NCBI RefSeq assembly: GCF_028550435.1
Contig: NZ_JAQQKV010000003.1
Span: 310,001-374,000, forward strand
Source: Asticcacaulis machinosus
GTDB taxonomy: Bacteria > Pseudomonadota > Alphaproteobacteria > Caulobacterales > Caulobacteraceae
DNA: 64,000 nucleotides
Direction: 5' to 3'
The position numbers and the translations under genes were made by a program. Positions 29,386 to 38,457 of the stretch are shown in pieces. How positions within the stretch are numbered: position 1 is the first letter of the stretch; the number at the start of each line of letters is the position of its first letter. Under the pieces are notes generated by a model. That model worked only from the letters and a program-made list of their open reading frames with translations. It searched no databases and was not told where the DNA came from.

Positions 29386-29979
29386 GTGAGTATTGGCTGG
29401 AGACGCGGCGTGGAGCCTCAGCGGCATGACGATGACTGGGCGGCTATACGCCTGATTGTGCGTCGCTACGCCCTAAGCCGCACCCGCCAGCCTGATCTGG
29501 CGGACGATATTGCCCAGCAGGCGGTGCTGAATGCCATTGAATATCAGCAAAATCACATTGTCATCAGCCTTCATGCGCTGGCGTTTCGCATCGCGGACAA
29601 CCTGATCAAGGGCCATTACCGGCGGCTTAAACCCATTTCGGACATCAGTGAAATTGACGGTATGGCCTGTGCGCGTCCCTTGCCGGATCGGATCACCGAG
29701 GATCGCGCTGAAACGCGGGCCATGCTGGCGGCGTTAAATAAGATGCCACCGCTTAGGCGTGATGTGTTTATGCGCCGGCGACTTGAGGGCCAAAGCTGCG
29801 AAGACATTGGCCGGGCGTTGAATTTGAACCCTAAGGCTATCGAAAAACATATTACACGGGCGCTGGTCGATCTGCATGCCGCGCGCCGGAAATGGCGGGA
29901 AGTTGAGGCGCCCGACAAAACTATAAATCCAGATAACGACAGGCCAGATAACGATATAGAAGAAGGGTGGGCGTCATGA
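29386..29979 (+). CDS. ECF sigma factor, FecI type
   Basis: An extracytoplasmic-function sigma factor that would direct RNA polymerase to the downstream receptor operon. Region 2 is LIVRRYALSRTRQPDLADDI to AQQAVLNAIE, and region 4 is LNKMPPLRRDVFMRRRLEGQ then SCEDIGRALNLNPKAIEKHI (helix-turn-helix). 197 residues. The start is GTG 29386; no better site is seen. It overlaps the FecR-like gene by four bases (ATGA). With the STN-containing receptor at 31072 it forms a FecI/FecR/FecA-type surface signalling set. Confidence 0.92.
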   Translation: MSIGWRRGVEPQRHDDDWAAIRLIVRRYALSRTRQPDLADDIAQQAVLNAIEYQQNHIVISLHALAFRIADNLIKGHYRRLKPISDISEIDGMACARPLPDRITEDRAETRAMLAALNKMPPLRRDVFMRRRLEGQSCEDIGRALNLNPKAIEKHITRALVDLHAARRKWREVEAPDKTINPDNDRPDNDIEEGWAS

Positions 29980-30941
29980 TTAAGGTTGTGAACGACCCGA
30001 AAATTTTATCGGTTGAGGACGAGGCGGCCGCCTGGGTTGTCGCTATGATGGCCGAGAGCGTACCGGCCCATACTGAGCGGCAGTTTGAACTGTGGATCAC
30101 GGCGAATCCCGACCATGCGCAGGCCTATGCTGACCTGTCTGCGACCTGGAAGGCGCCATCGGTGGCTGAGGCAACGGCTACGGTTAAGCGCCAGCGGCAG
30201 GGGCGCAGCCATTTGGCGATTATATTGGGCGGGGCGATCGCGGCCTGTCTGGTGCTGGGGTTTGTAAGCCTGAATACCAAATCCGTCGGGCTCCCGGCGT
30301 TTAAGCCGCAGCCGACCTATAGCGCCAGCCTGATGACCGGCCCCGGCGATATTCAGGATGTGGCCTTACCCGATGGCACGCGCATAGCCTTGAGCGGCAA
30401 TTCAGCTTTGACGGTTCAGTTTCTGAACGGACGCCGGCAGGTCGAACTGACACGGGGTGAGGCGTGGTTCGATGTCGCCCATGACGAGGGCCGCCCGTTC
30501 CACGTCGCGGCCAATGACACCGATGTGAAGGTGGTCGGCACGGCGTTTAATATTGATACTGTCACCGGCGACATTACGGAAATTTCCGTTTACCGCGGCA
30601 AGGTTCAGGTGGCGGTCGGTAAGGCTCATACGGATCTGACACCGGGGTTGAAGCTGATCAGCCATTCGGGGCGCAGCGAAGTGACGCGCTTTGATGCCGC
30701 GCAGACGCCCGACTGGCGCGATGGCTGGTATGAGGCCGAGGATATTGAACTGGGGCGACTGATCGCCGAGGTCAACCGCTTTGCTAAAGTCCCGGTCAAA
30801 ATAGCTGATCCGGATCTGGCGGCCAAAACGGTGTCCGGCCGTTTCAAAGTCTCTGATCCGGCACTGGTTTTAAGCGGGCTGAAGCAGGTTTACGGCATTA
30901 ATGTGCAGGCGGATGAAACCGTCACGGTACTGACGAAATAG
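29976..30941 (+). CDS. FecR-family anti-sigma regulator
   Basis: An inner-membrane regulator that holds the sigma factor and receives the receptor signal in the periplasm. ATG 29976 follows AGAAGGG. The N-terminal DUF4880 domain includes AAAWVVAMMAESVPAHTERQ. One membrane helix lies near residues 75-95 (HLAIILGGAIAACLVLGFVS). The periplasmic FecR domain carries GDIQDVALPDGTRIALS and ARGEAWFDVAHDEGRPF-like sequence, and the STN-like C-terminus ends YGINVQADETVTVLTK. 321 residues is a usual length. Translationally coupled to the sigma gene. Confidence 0.93.
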   Translation: MIKVVNDPKILSVEDEAAAWVVAMMAESVPAHTERQFELWITANPDHAQAYADLSATWKAPSVAEATATVKRQRQGRSHLAIILGGAIAACLVLGFVSLNTKSVGLPAFKPQPTYSASLMTGPGDIQDVALPDGTRIALSGNSALTVQFLNGRRQVELTRGEAWFDVAHDEGRPFHVAANDTDVKVVGTAFNIDTVTGDITEISVYRGKVQVAVGKAHTDLTPGLKLISHSGRSEVTRFDAAQTPDWRDGWYEAEDIELGRLIAEVNRFAKVPVKIADPDLAAKTVSGRFKVSDPALVLSGLKQVYGINVQADETVTVLTK

Positions 30942-31071
30942 TTTGATGTGTGCAAAATGTGTCTGATTTTATTCATAAAACATTCATAATATTTTTTGTC
31001 GGGAGCCGGGGCCCGGTCGCATCTCCCCTAATGCGAGGCCGATGGGGGCCGCGTTTACCGGAGATTTAAAC

Positions 31072-34000
31072 GTGACGACGAAATTCAGACTTGTGCAGGG
31101 GCTGTCCGTGCTGGCGCTTATGGCTGGGGGGATGGCTGCGCCGCTGATGGTTCAGGCCCAAACCCAAGCGACCGCCACCCAATCCTTCAAAATTGCACCC
31201 AAAGACCTGTCGGCAGCTTTGAAAGACTATTCAAAGGCGACCGGCCTTCAGGTCATGGCCGATCCGGATCTGATGCGCGGCAAGCGCTCGAACGGCGTAT
31301 CGGGATCGTTTACGGCCCGTGAAGCCCTTACGCAACTTCTTAAAGGCACGGGCCTGAGCGCCGATATTTCCGGCGGCTCGGTCGTAGTGCGGTTGGCACC
31401 GGCGGCGACGGCGGCTACCACTGCTGCACCGGTCGCAGACGCCGAGATCGAAACCGTGATTGTGCGCGGTTATGCCGTCGCTATGCGGGAATCACTCGAC
31501 AACAAGCGTAAGAACAAAAACATCTCCGACCGCGTCAGCGCTGACGACATGGGCAATCTGCCGGTCGCCAATGTCGCCGAGGCGCTCGCTAAAGTCCCTG
31601 GCGTTAATGCCGTGCGCGACAGCCGCACCGGCGAAGGTGACCGCATCACCGTGCGCGGTCTGTCGACGGAACTGAACAACTACACCATGAACGGCGTGAA
31701 GATGTCGGGCGCCGGTTCGCGTGATGATCAGTTCTATCGCGGTGTGCGCTTAAGCTTCCTGCCGCCGGAAGGTATTTCCGGCATCACGGTTCATAAGACC
31801 ATCATGCCGAACATGGATGGCGACGCCTTGGGCGGTACGGTCGAAATCGATACCCCAACGGCGTTCAGCTTCAAGAAAGACACCCATATCGGCCTGTCGG
31901 TGCAGGGCGGGGTGATGGATAAGTTCGATAACCCGACGTCATCCAAGGCATCGGTCTCTTTCGGCCGTAAATTCTCTGACCGTCTGGGCCTGTTCCTGAC
32001 CGCGTCCTATTCCAAGCGCAACACGCAGTTTGAGGAAAACGGCGGCGACGGCGACAGCCAGCCCTATTACTGGTATTCAAACTCCGAAACTCTGGGCTCC
32101 GACCTCAGCAACTTTGTGTACCGCGGTATGCAGATCGCGACCGGTGAAACCGAAGTTGAGCGTAAGGGTGTCAATGGTTCGCTCGACTGGCGCGGTGATG
32201 ACCATGAGTTCCACCTGCGCGGCACCTATAACGAATATAACGAAAAAGAATTTTCGACCCGTCTGAACTTCCGTAACGATACGGCTCAGCTTTCGGCACG
32301 CCTGACCCAGCGCAATCTCAGCGACACCACTCTGGCTCAGCCCGGCAACGCGATCATCGGCACGGGGGCCAAAGGGAATATATATAGCTACACGACCGCG
32401 CAGATCGTTGACCGCGACGGCGATGGTGTAATCACCGATGCGGACAAATCTACCCGTTCATTCTATACCTTAAATGGTGGTTCGGGCACCTGGGATCCGC
32501 AGGGTTTTCGTCTGCGCCGTTTCTGGGAAGGCAGCTATTCGACCGGCCTTCTGTCATCGCTGAACTTTGGCGGTAAGAGCCGCTTTGGCCAGTTGACGGT
32601 CGATTATGACCTGTCGGTATCGGAATCCGAAGATGTCGCTGATGGTGAATACGAACTGGAATTCCGCACCGACTTTTATGGCTGGCAAGGCAACAAAGGC
32701 GTGGGCGTCGATAGCTCGGCCGACAGCCGCTACCCGAAATGGGTGTTGAACTCTGCGGGTATGGCCGCCGTTCATGATCCGGCCAACTACAATTTTTCGG
32801 GTCTTGAGGCCGGTGTATCCTCGGTCAAGGAAAAGCTGAAGCAGGCCCAGATCAACATCGCCTATGACTTCAATCACGACTGGCTGCGCACCTTCCGCGC
32901 CGGGGCCAAATATTACGAATCCGACCGCAACAAGTTTGAAGGCTCGTTCCTCAATCTTGATATGGACGGCACGCTGGCGGACTTCTCCCAGTTTTATGGC
33001 GATCCGGTAAACAGCCTGTTCGACGGCGAATACAGCGGCGATTATCGTCTGGGGATTGTGCTGGATAACGACAAAATGCTGGCCGAACTGGCCCGCGCCA
33101 CGGCCGGCACCTCGACCTTCTTTGACGGGGAGGCCCTGACGCCGGATGAGGCCACCATCTCCGACGAAGACAGCTTTGGCTTTGAGGAAAAGGTCACCGC
33201 GCTCTATGCCATGGGCGAAGCCGAGTTCGGCAAGCTTCAGGTCATCGCCGGTGCCCGTGTTGAGAAGACAGAAAATCTGATCAATGCCTGGATGATGGAT
33301 CCGAAGCTGGGGGATCAGTATTCCCAGACCAAGACCGACTTCACTAATGTCCTGCCGTCGGTTCATGCGACCTATAAGTTCAGCCCGAACCTGTTCCTGC
33401 GCGGGGCGATCTGGACCAGCTTTGCCCGTCCGGACATTGCCCGCATGAGTTCGGCCGAGGAATATAGCTACAACACCGATCCTGACGGCAACGGTACGGC
33501 CAATCCTGTGGCCGAATGGGAACTGGTGGCGGTGGAAAAGGGCAATCCTGATCTAAAGCCTATGGAAGCGGTCAATTACGATCTGTCGCTGGAATGGTAT
33601 AACGGCAAGACCGGCGCCTATTCGGTGGCCGTCTATTATAAGGACATCAAGAACTTCCTGTTCCGCTCGTCATCTTCCAACGTCCGCGATGGCACCTCCA
33701 GCGAGAACGAAGATCCCAATGGTGTGGCCGTCCTGATGCCGAACAATGGCAAGAAGGCGACCGTTCAGGGCATGGAAGTCAGCGCCCGTCAGATATTCCA
33801 CTGGCTGCCGTCGCCGCTCGATGGCTTTGGGGTCGGTTTCAACGGCACCTTCCAGACTTCGGAAGCGGTCACGGGCATGAGCTGGCATCCGGACGGCTAT
33901 AAACTGCCGCTGATGGAGACGCCTGAGCGGGTGTTAAACCTTGAACTGTTCTACGAAAAATACGGCTGGGAAGGCTATATCGCCGTCAACCATCAGTCGG

Positions 34001-34233
34001 AAATGCTGGAAGGCATTCAGGACTTCGGCAACAACCCCTATGAGCAGGACTATACCTTTGTCGACATGAAGGTGCGCAAGGCCCTGACCAAAAAGGCGAC
34101 CGTCAGCCTCGATGTCCAGAACATGTTCGATGAGCATACCTACTGGATTTCCTATGGCCCGACCGAAGCGTCAAGCCGCGCGTTCATCAAGAATGGCCGC
34201 ACGATCAACCTGACCTTCAACTACGTTTACTAA
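31072..34233 (+). CDS. TonB-dependent transducer with STN domain
   Basis: A FecA-like outer-membrane receptor that both imports a ligand and signals to the FecR/FecI pair. The start is GTG 31072 after GGAGA; the frame opens 30 bases earlier. Signal peptide to VQAQ. The STN (secretin/TonB N-terminal) domain is at about residues 35-115 (FKIAPKDLSAALKDYSKATG, LMRGKRSNGVSG). Next come a plug (NLPVANVAEALAKVPGVNAV, DRITVRGLSTELNNYTMNG) and a long barrel ending LTFNYVY. 1053 residues. Plug wording (DNKRKNKNISDRVSADDMG) is the large 'TonB receptor for carbohydrate-like ligand' type. A phosphatase gene follows, so the ligand may be phosphorylated. Confidence 0.93.
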   Translation: MTTKFRLVQGLSVLALMAGGMAAPLMVQAQTQATATQSFKIAPKDLSAALKDYSKATGLQVMADPDLMRGKRSNGVSGSFTAREALTQLLKGTGLSADISGGSVVVRLAPAATAATTAAPVADAEIETVIVRGYAVAMRESLDNKRKNKNISDRVSADDMGNLPVANVAEALAKVPGVNAVRDSRTGEGDRITVRGLSTELNNYTMNGVKMSGAGSRDDQFYRGVRLSFLPPEGISGITVHKTIMPNMDGDALGGTVEIDTPTAFSFKKDTHIGLSVQGGVMDKFDNPTSSKASVSFGRKFSDRLGLFLTASYSKRNTQFEENGGDGDSQPYYWYSNSETLGSDLSNFVYRGMQIATGETEVERKGVNGSLDWRGDDHEFHLRGTYNEYNEKEFSTRLNFRNDTAQLSARLTQRNLSDTTLAQPGNAIIGTGAKGNIYSYTTAQIVDRDGDGVITDADKSTRSFYTLNGGSGTWDPQGFRLRRFWEGSYSTGLLSSLNFGGKSRFGQLTVDYDLSVSESEDVADGEYELEFRTDFYGWQGNKGVGVDSSADSRYPKWVLNSAGMAAVHDPANYNFSGLEAGVSSVKEKLKQAQINIAYDFNHDWLRTFRAGAKYYESDRNKFEGSFLNLDMDGTLADFSQFYGDPVNSLFDGEYSGDYRLGIVLDNDKMLAELARATAGTSTFFDGEALTPDEATISDEDSFGFEEKVTALYAMGEAEFGKLQVIAGARVEKTENLINAWMMDPKLGDQYSQTKTDFTNVLPSVHATYKFSPNLFLRGAIWTSFARPDIARMSSAEEYSYNTDPDGNGTANPVAEWELVAVEKGNPDLKPMEAVNYDLSLEWYNGKTGAYSVAVYYKDIKNFLFRSSSSNVRDGTSSENEDPNGVAVLMPNNGKKATVQGMEVSARQIFHWLPSPLDGFGVGFNGTFQTSEAVTGMSWHPDGYKLPLMETPERVLNLELFYEKYGWEGYIAVNHQSEMLEGIQDFGNNPYEQDYTFVDMKVRKALTKKATVSLDVQNMFDEHTYWISYGPTEASSRAFIKNGRTINLTFNYVY

Positions 34234-34253
34234 TAACCCTGTCCCCAAACTTG

Positions 34254-34285
34254 CGGAGTCTTCGGTGCGTACCGGAGGCTCCGCC
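34254..34285 (+). terminator. Hairpin between receptor and phosphatase
   Basis: The imperfect stem CGGAGTCTTCGGT / ACCGGAGGCTCCG with loop GCGT is followed by CCTTTTGCTTTT. It may terminate part of the receptor transcript and so lower phosphatase expression. Confidence 0.5.
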
Positions 34286-34307
34286 TTTTGCTTTTAAAGG
34301 CAGCTTC

Positions 34308-35690
34308 ATGACCTCATCTGCAAAATATCTGGCGGCGCGTGCGCTTTTGACGGCGGCGGGTCTGGCCATCAGCGTACTGGCGACCGCGCAAACCGCGCCT
34401 GTGCCGCCACTGGCTCCGGCCACGGTTGAGCCTGAACGTATCATCCTTAATCTGACCAATGATCCGCAACACGAAATGGCCGTTACCTGGCGCTCGGCTG
34501 CGGGTTCCGCAGCGGGCAAGGTGCAGTTTGCCATCTCCGAACCCGGTCCGAACTTTGTGTCCCGCACAACCGAAGTAGCCGCAAAGACCGAGGCCCTGAC
34601 GTTGGATGTGCAGGAACAAACGGGCTTTCAGGCGACCTATAATTCGGTGGTGCTGACAGGACTGAAACCCGCCACCCGCTATGTCTACCGCGTCGGGGAT
34701 GGTGCCAACTGGTCAGAATGGTTCCAGTTTTCGACGGCGGGTAAGCCGGGCGACAAATTCACCTTCATCTATCTGGGCGATGCCCAGAACAATATCAAAG
34801 AACACTGGTCGCGGGTGTTGCGCGAAGCTTTGCGCGAAGATAGCAAGGCGTCGTTCATGCTGCACGCCGGTGACCTGATCAACCGTCATGCCAGCGACCG
34901 CGAATGGGGCGAATGGTTCTCAGCCGGTGGCTTTATCCACGCTCAGACCCCGTCGATCATGACGCCGGGCAATCACGAATATGGCCGCCCGATTGATGAT
35001 ACCGGCGCGCGTCTGTCACCCCAGTGGCGGGCGCAATATACCTTACCGGAAAATGGGCCGGAGGGCCGTGATAAGCTGAAAGAAACGGCATTCTATGTTG
35101 ATTATCAGGGTGTACGGGTCATTTCGATCGATGCGCCGCTGCTGCACGGCGATGAAGCCGAGCGCACCGCGCAGGTTCAGTGGCTTGATAAGATTTTGGC
35201 CAACAACCCCAATGACTGGACGATCATCAGCCTGCATTTTCCGCTTTATTCGTCCGAGCCTGACCGCGATAATCCGCGCGTGCGTGAGGCGCTTAAGCCA
35301 CTGATCGACAAATATAAGGTCGATCTGCTGCTGCAAGGCCATGACCACGGCTATGCCCGCGGGGCAGCACCCACGGCGCGGTCAAAGCAAAGTCCGAAAG
35401 ACGACGCCACGGTCTATGTGGTGTCAGTCGCAGGCCCTAAGATGTATGCCGTGGCCGATCTTGACTGGGTGGACCGTAAGGCCTCTCACACTCAGTTGTT
35501 TCAGGTGCTGACCGTTGAGGGCAAGGCCCTGAACTATAAAGCCTTCACTGCCAATGGTGAGCTTTATGATGCCTTTTCGCTGACCAAGGATGCTAAGGGT
35601 CGCAAAACCCGCAAAGACCTGAAACCGGCCACGCCGGAACTTTGGGTGCCCGGCAAAAAGCCCGCCAAAACCGGTGATCTGTCGCAATAA
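34308..35690 (+). CDS. Purple-acid-phosphatase-like metallophosphoesterase
   Basis: An exported phosphatase of 460 residues. Signal peptide to ATAQ, then an N-terminal fibronectin-III-like domain (ERIILNLTNDPQHEMAVTWR, typical of purple acid phosphatases). The calcineurin-like core has motifs FIYLGDAQ, HAGDLIN, TPGNHEY, SLHFPLYS and GHDHGYAR. These give the metal-binding Asp, Asn and His residues of a dinuclear centre. The start is ATG 34308 after AAAGG. It follows the STN receptor by 74 bp, and could release phosphate from the receptor's ligand (for example phytate or phosphosugars). That link is inferred from position. Confidence 0.88.
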   Translation: MTSSAKYLAARALLTAAGLAISVLATAQTAPVPPLAPATVEPERIILNLTNDPQHEMAVTWRSAAGSAAGKVQFAISEPGPNFVSRTTEVAAKTEALTLDVQEQTGFQATYNSVVLTGLKPATRYVYRVGDGANWSEWFQFSTAGKPGDKFTFIYLGDAQNNIKEHWSRVLREALREDSKASFMLHAGDLINRHASDREWGEWFSAGGFIHAQTPSIMTPGNHEYGRPIDDTGARLSPQWRAQYTLPENGPEGRDKLKETAFYVDYQGVRVISIDAPLLHGDEAERTAQVQWLDKILANNPNDWTIISLHFPLYSSEPDRDNPRVREALKPLIDKYKVDLLLQGHDHGYARGAAPTARSKQSPKDDATVYVVSVAGPKMYAVADLDWVDRKASHTQLFQVLTVEGKALNYKAFTANGELYDAFSLTKDAKGRKTRKDLKPATPELWVPGKKPAKTGDLSQ

Positions 35691-35722
35691 GATGTAAATC
35701 TCTGCCTGCCTGACAGCGCCTG

Positions 35723-36733
35723 TCAGGCGGGCAGGGGCCGCAAGACCATCAGGCTGCGCTTTGGGGCCATGCCGAACATGCGGGAATATTCCCGGCTGAA
35801 CTGGGAGGCGCTCTCATAGCCGACCTGATAGGCGGCGTCCGAGACATTGGCGGCATCCGCCATAAGCAGCCGCCGAGCCTCCAGCAGCCTAAGTTGCTTT
35901 TGGTACTGCAATGGCGACATCGAGGTCATGCGCTTAAAATGCTGATGGAATGACGACGGGCTCATGCGCGCCTCTGAGGCCAGTTCCTCCACACGTATGG
36001 TTTTGGCGAGATTATCGCGGATCAGGTAAATGGCGTTGGTCACCCGCTCCATATTGCTTTCCGGCAGGGCCAGCTTGCGCAGCTCAGCGCCATGCGGCCC
36101 GGTCAGCAGCCAGTAATAGATTTCCTTCATGATCGACGGGTAGAGCACCGGCACCGCCTTGGGCGTGTCCGACAATCGCACCAGCCGCAGCAGACATTCG
36201 GCCAACCGGTCATCGACCTTGCCCACAAATACGCACCGGCCTGACTCTGAGGTGGCCGGAATATCGTCAACCTGTGCTACGACTTCGCGCATCAGGGCGC
36301 TATCGAAATCAATAACGATGCCGACATAGGGCAGGTCAGGGCTGGCCTCGACAATACGGCCGGAACCCGGCACCTCGATGCTGACTACCAGAAACTCCAT
36401 AGCGCGGTAATCGAGTTGTTCGTCGCCTAACAGGATTTCCTTGGAACCCTGCAAGGTCACGCACATGGAGGGCTTATAGATCTTACGCATCGGCATCATG
36501 GCCTGAAAACAGCGCAGGATATTGACGTTGCTGACGGCGGTTTTAAAGGCGCCCTGACCGCCGCCTTCGGCCTCGATATAGGCGGTCACATCCCTCAGCA
36601 GCCCCGCAAGCATGGGCGAGGCCTCGGCGTTTGGGGGCGATATGGGGCTGGGGTGCAACTGAACCACCTTAGAGTCCGCGTTTGCAGGAATAGGCAAGTT
36701 TATTGAGGTTTCAGGCATTTTGAACATCGACAT
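35723..36733 (-). CDS. AraC-family transcriptional regulator
   Basis: A 336-residue regulator with an AraC_N type N-terminal domain (MRKIYKPSMCVTLQGSKEIL, FLVVSIEVPGSGRI) and a C-terminal double helix-turn-helix (VEELASEARMSPSSFHQHFK, VSDAAYQVGYESASQFSREY). The first about 40 residues are low-complexity, and a later ATG may be used. Divergent from the MFS gene at 36781 with 47 bp between them; the MFS transporter and the downstream SDR are likely targets. Confidence 0.92.
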   Translation of the reverse strand: MSMFKMPETSINLPIPANADSKVVQLHPSPISPPNAEASPMLAGLLRDVTAYIEAEGGGQGAFKTAVSNVNILRCFQAMMPMRKIYKPSMCVTLQGSKEILLGDEQLDYRAMEFLVVSIEVPGSGRIVEASPDLPYVGIVIDFDSALMREVVAQVDDIPATSESGRCVFVGKVDDRLAECLLRLVRLSDTPKAVPVLYPSIMKEIYYWLLTGPHGAELRKLALPESNMERVTNAIYLIRDNLAKTIRVEELASEARMSPSSFHQHFKRMTSMSPLQYQKQLRLLEARRLLMADAANVSDAAYQVGYESASQFSREYSRMFGMAPKRSLMVLRPLPA

Positions 36734-36780
36734 TTCCCTTTAGCTTGATTTTGCCCAATCGAACCAAATGAAAGCGTGTC

Positions 36781-38115
36781 ATGTCAGAAACTGCTGAGAC
36801 CCAAAGAGTTGAGCCGAACGCCCTGACTTGTCAACCCCCGGCGGTAAGTCCTGACCCAAACCTTAGCGCTAATTATGTGCAGGGCTGGCGTTTCGGGGCC
36901 GTCCTTGCCACGCTTTTGTTGATAAACGCGGTCAGCCAGATCGACCGGATACTGCCCTATATTCTGGCGGAAGCCATTAAAACAGACCTGTCGCTGAGCG
37001 ATACCCAGATCGGCCTGATGACCGGTGTTGCCTTTGCGGTCTGTTATACCCTGCTGTCTCTGCCATTGGCTCGTCAGGCGGATCGCGGTTCACCACGGAT
37101 GGTCCTTCTCATCTGTCTTGTGGTATGGAGCGTTATGACCGCTCTGGGCGGTATGGCCGCCAGCTTTGTGTTTCTGGCCCTGACCCGCTTTGGGGTGGCG
37201 TTTGGCGAAGCGGGGGCTATTCCTTCAGGCCACGCTATAATCGCCCGCACCATCCGGCTTGAACGGCGAGGGCTGGCGATCGGCCTGTTCTCCATGGGAA
37301 TCCCGCTGGGGACAATGGTTGGGTTTGCCGCCGGTGGTGCCATCGGTGATAGCCTGGGCTGGCGCACAGCCCTGATCGGCGCCGGTGCTCTGGGTGCGGC
37401 TGTGGCCGTGCTGGCCTACCTGGTCATACCGTCAACGCCGCGTGTCATGGTGACATCAAAGGTGACCGAGCCTTTCCTGGCCTCAAGCCTGCGGCTGCTG
37501 TCTGTGCCCGCCTTTCGCTGGCTGGTGATTGCGGGGGTAGCCCTCGGCTTTGCCTCAGCACCTTTTTATGCCTTTTCGGCCCCGTTTCTGATCCGTACCC
37601 ACGGCTTTACGGCCAGCGAGGTCGGCCTGTCGTTTGGCCTGCTTCAGGGGCTGATGGGCATTATTGGCACGCTGGTTGGCGGACGCGGCTTTGACCGGGC
37701 GGTGCGCTCCGGCACAGGGCGTGTGCTGGGCCCGCCGGCCATTCTGTTTCTGATCTCCAGCGTGACGGTCACCGCGGCCCTGTTTGCGCCCATCGGCTGG
37801 GTCGCCATCCTGCTGTTCGTGCCGACCATGCTGGCCTTTGCGTTTCTGCTGCCGTGGGCGTTTGGTGCCGCCCATCTGGTGGCGGGGCCGGGTAAGCAGG
37901 CTATGGCCTCCAGTCTGGTGATGATTGCCTCAGGCCTCTTGGGCCCGGCGCTGGCCCCGTTGATGGTCGGTATGATCAGCGATGCGGCAACCTCTGCGCA
38001 AATACCCAACGGGCTGGGGCTTGGGCTGTTGATTGTGCCCGTGGCGTGCGTCCTGTCCGGCATTGCGTGCCTGATCGCCAACCAGCGTATCGCTGAACTT
38101 ATCCGTAAAACCTAA
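36781..38115 (+). CDS. MFS transporter, Spinster-like
   Basis: An inner-membrane major-facilitator transporter of 444 residues with about 12 hydrophobic helices. The family features include LLINAVSQIDRILPYILAEA in helix 1, SDTQIGLMTGVAFAVCYTLL and the loop LARQADRGSPRM in place of the usual DRxGRR. The C-terminal half repeats the fold. Substrate unknown; relatives near catabolic genes carry organic acids or hydrophobic compounds. Divergent from the AraC gene. Confidence 0.9.
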   Translation: MSETAETQRVEPNALTCQPPAVSPDPNLSANYVQGWRFGAVLATLLLINAVSQIDRILPYILAEAIKTDLSLSDTQIGLMTGVAFAVCYTLLSLPLARQADRGSPRMVLLICLVVWSVMTALGGMAASFVFLALTRFGVAFGEAGAIPSGHAIIARTIRLERRGLAIGLFSMGIPLGTMVGFAAGGAIGDSLGWRTALIGAGALGAAVAVLAYLVIPSTPRVMVTSKVTEPFLASSLRLLSVPAFRWLVIAGVALGFASAPFYAFSAPFLIRTHGFTASEVGLSFGLLQGLMGIIGTLVGGRGFDRAVRSGTGRVLGPPAILFLISSVTVTAALFAPIGWVAILLFVPTMLAFAFLLPWAFGAAHLVAGPGKQAMASSLVMIASGLLGPALAPLMVGMISDAATSAQIPNGLGLGLLIVPVACVLSGIACLIANQRIAELIRKT

Positions 38116-38217
38116 AGCCAAAACATAGCCTTAGATACCAGCCCCTTCGGACATCCATGTGTCGGAATGCGGACAGATATGCCTGAAGCGCATGGTTTCA
38201 ATTGCAAAGGAATGAAC

Positions 38218-38448
38218 ATGCTCACCTATCAAACCTATGTCTTGGCCTGTGGAATTGTGATGGCGGGCGCCGCCCTCGGCACCGCCGCCGCCGCACAAAG
38301 TCGCCCATCTGACGGATCACTGGATGGCGTGGACGCCCTCGGTGTGCGCGTGAACTATCTGGTCGGTAACATTGCCGACAGTCCGATCCCCATCCCCGGC
38401 AGCCGCTGGCAGCCGACGGCGGGCATCACTTTAGCTTACAGTTTCTGA
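38218..38448 (+). CDS. Small exported protein with outer-membrane-like C-terminus
   Basis: A 76-residue protein beginning MLTYQTYVLACGIVMAGAAL, a clear signal peptide ending TAAAAQ. The ending GSRWQPTAGITLAYSF looks like the last strand of an outer-membrane barrel. AAGGA at 38206-38210 places the start at 38218; ATG 38212 is too close. It may be the internally deleted remnant of a larger barrel protein, or a genuine small protein. It ends 9 bp before the SDR gene. I do not recognise a family. Confidence 0.5.
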   Translation: MLTYQTYVLACGIVMAGAALGTAAAAQSRPSDGSLDGVDALGVRVNYLVGNIADSPIPIPGSRWQPTAGITLAYSF

Positions 38449-38457
38449 GGTATTATC

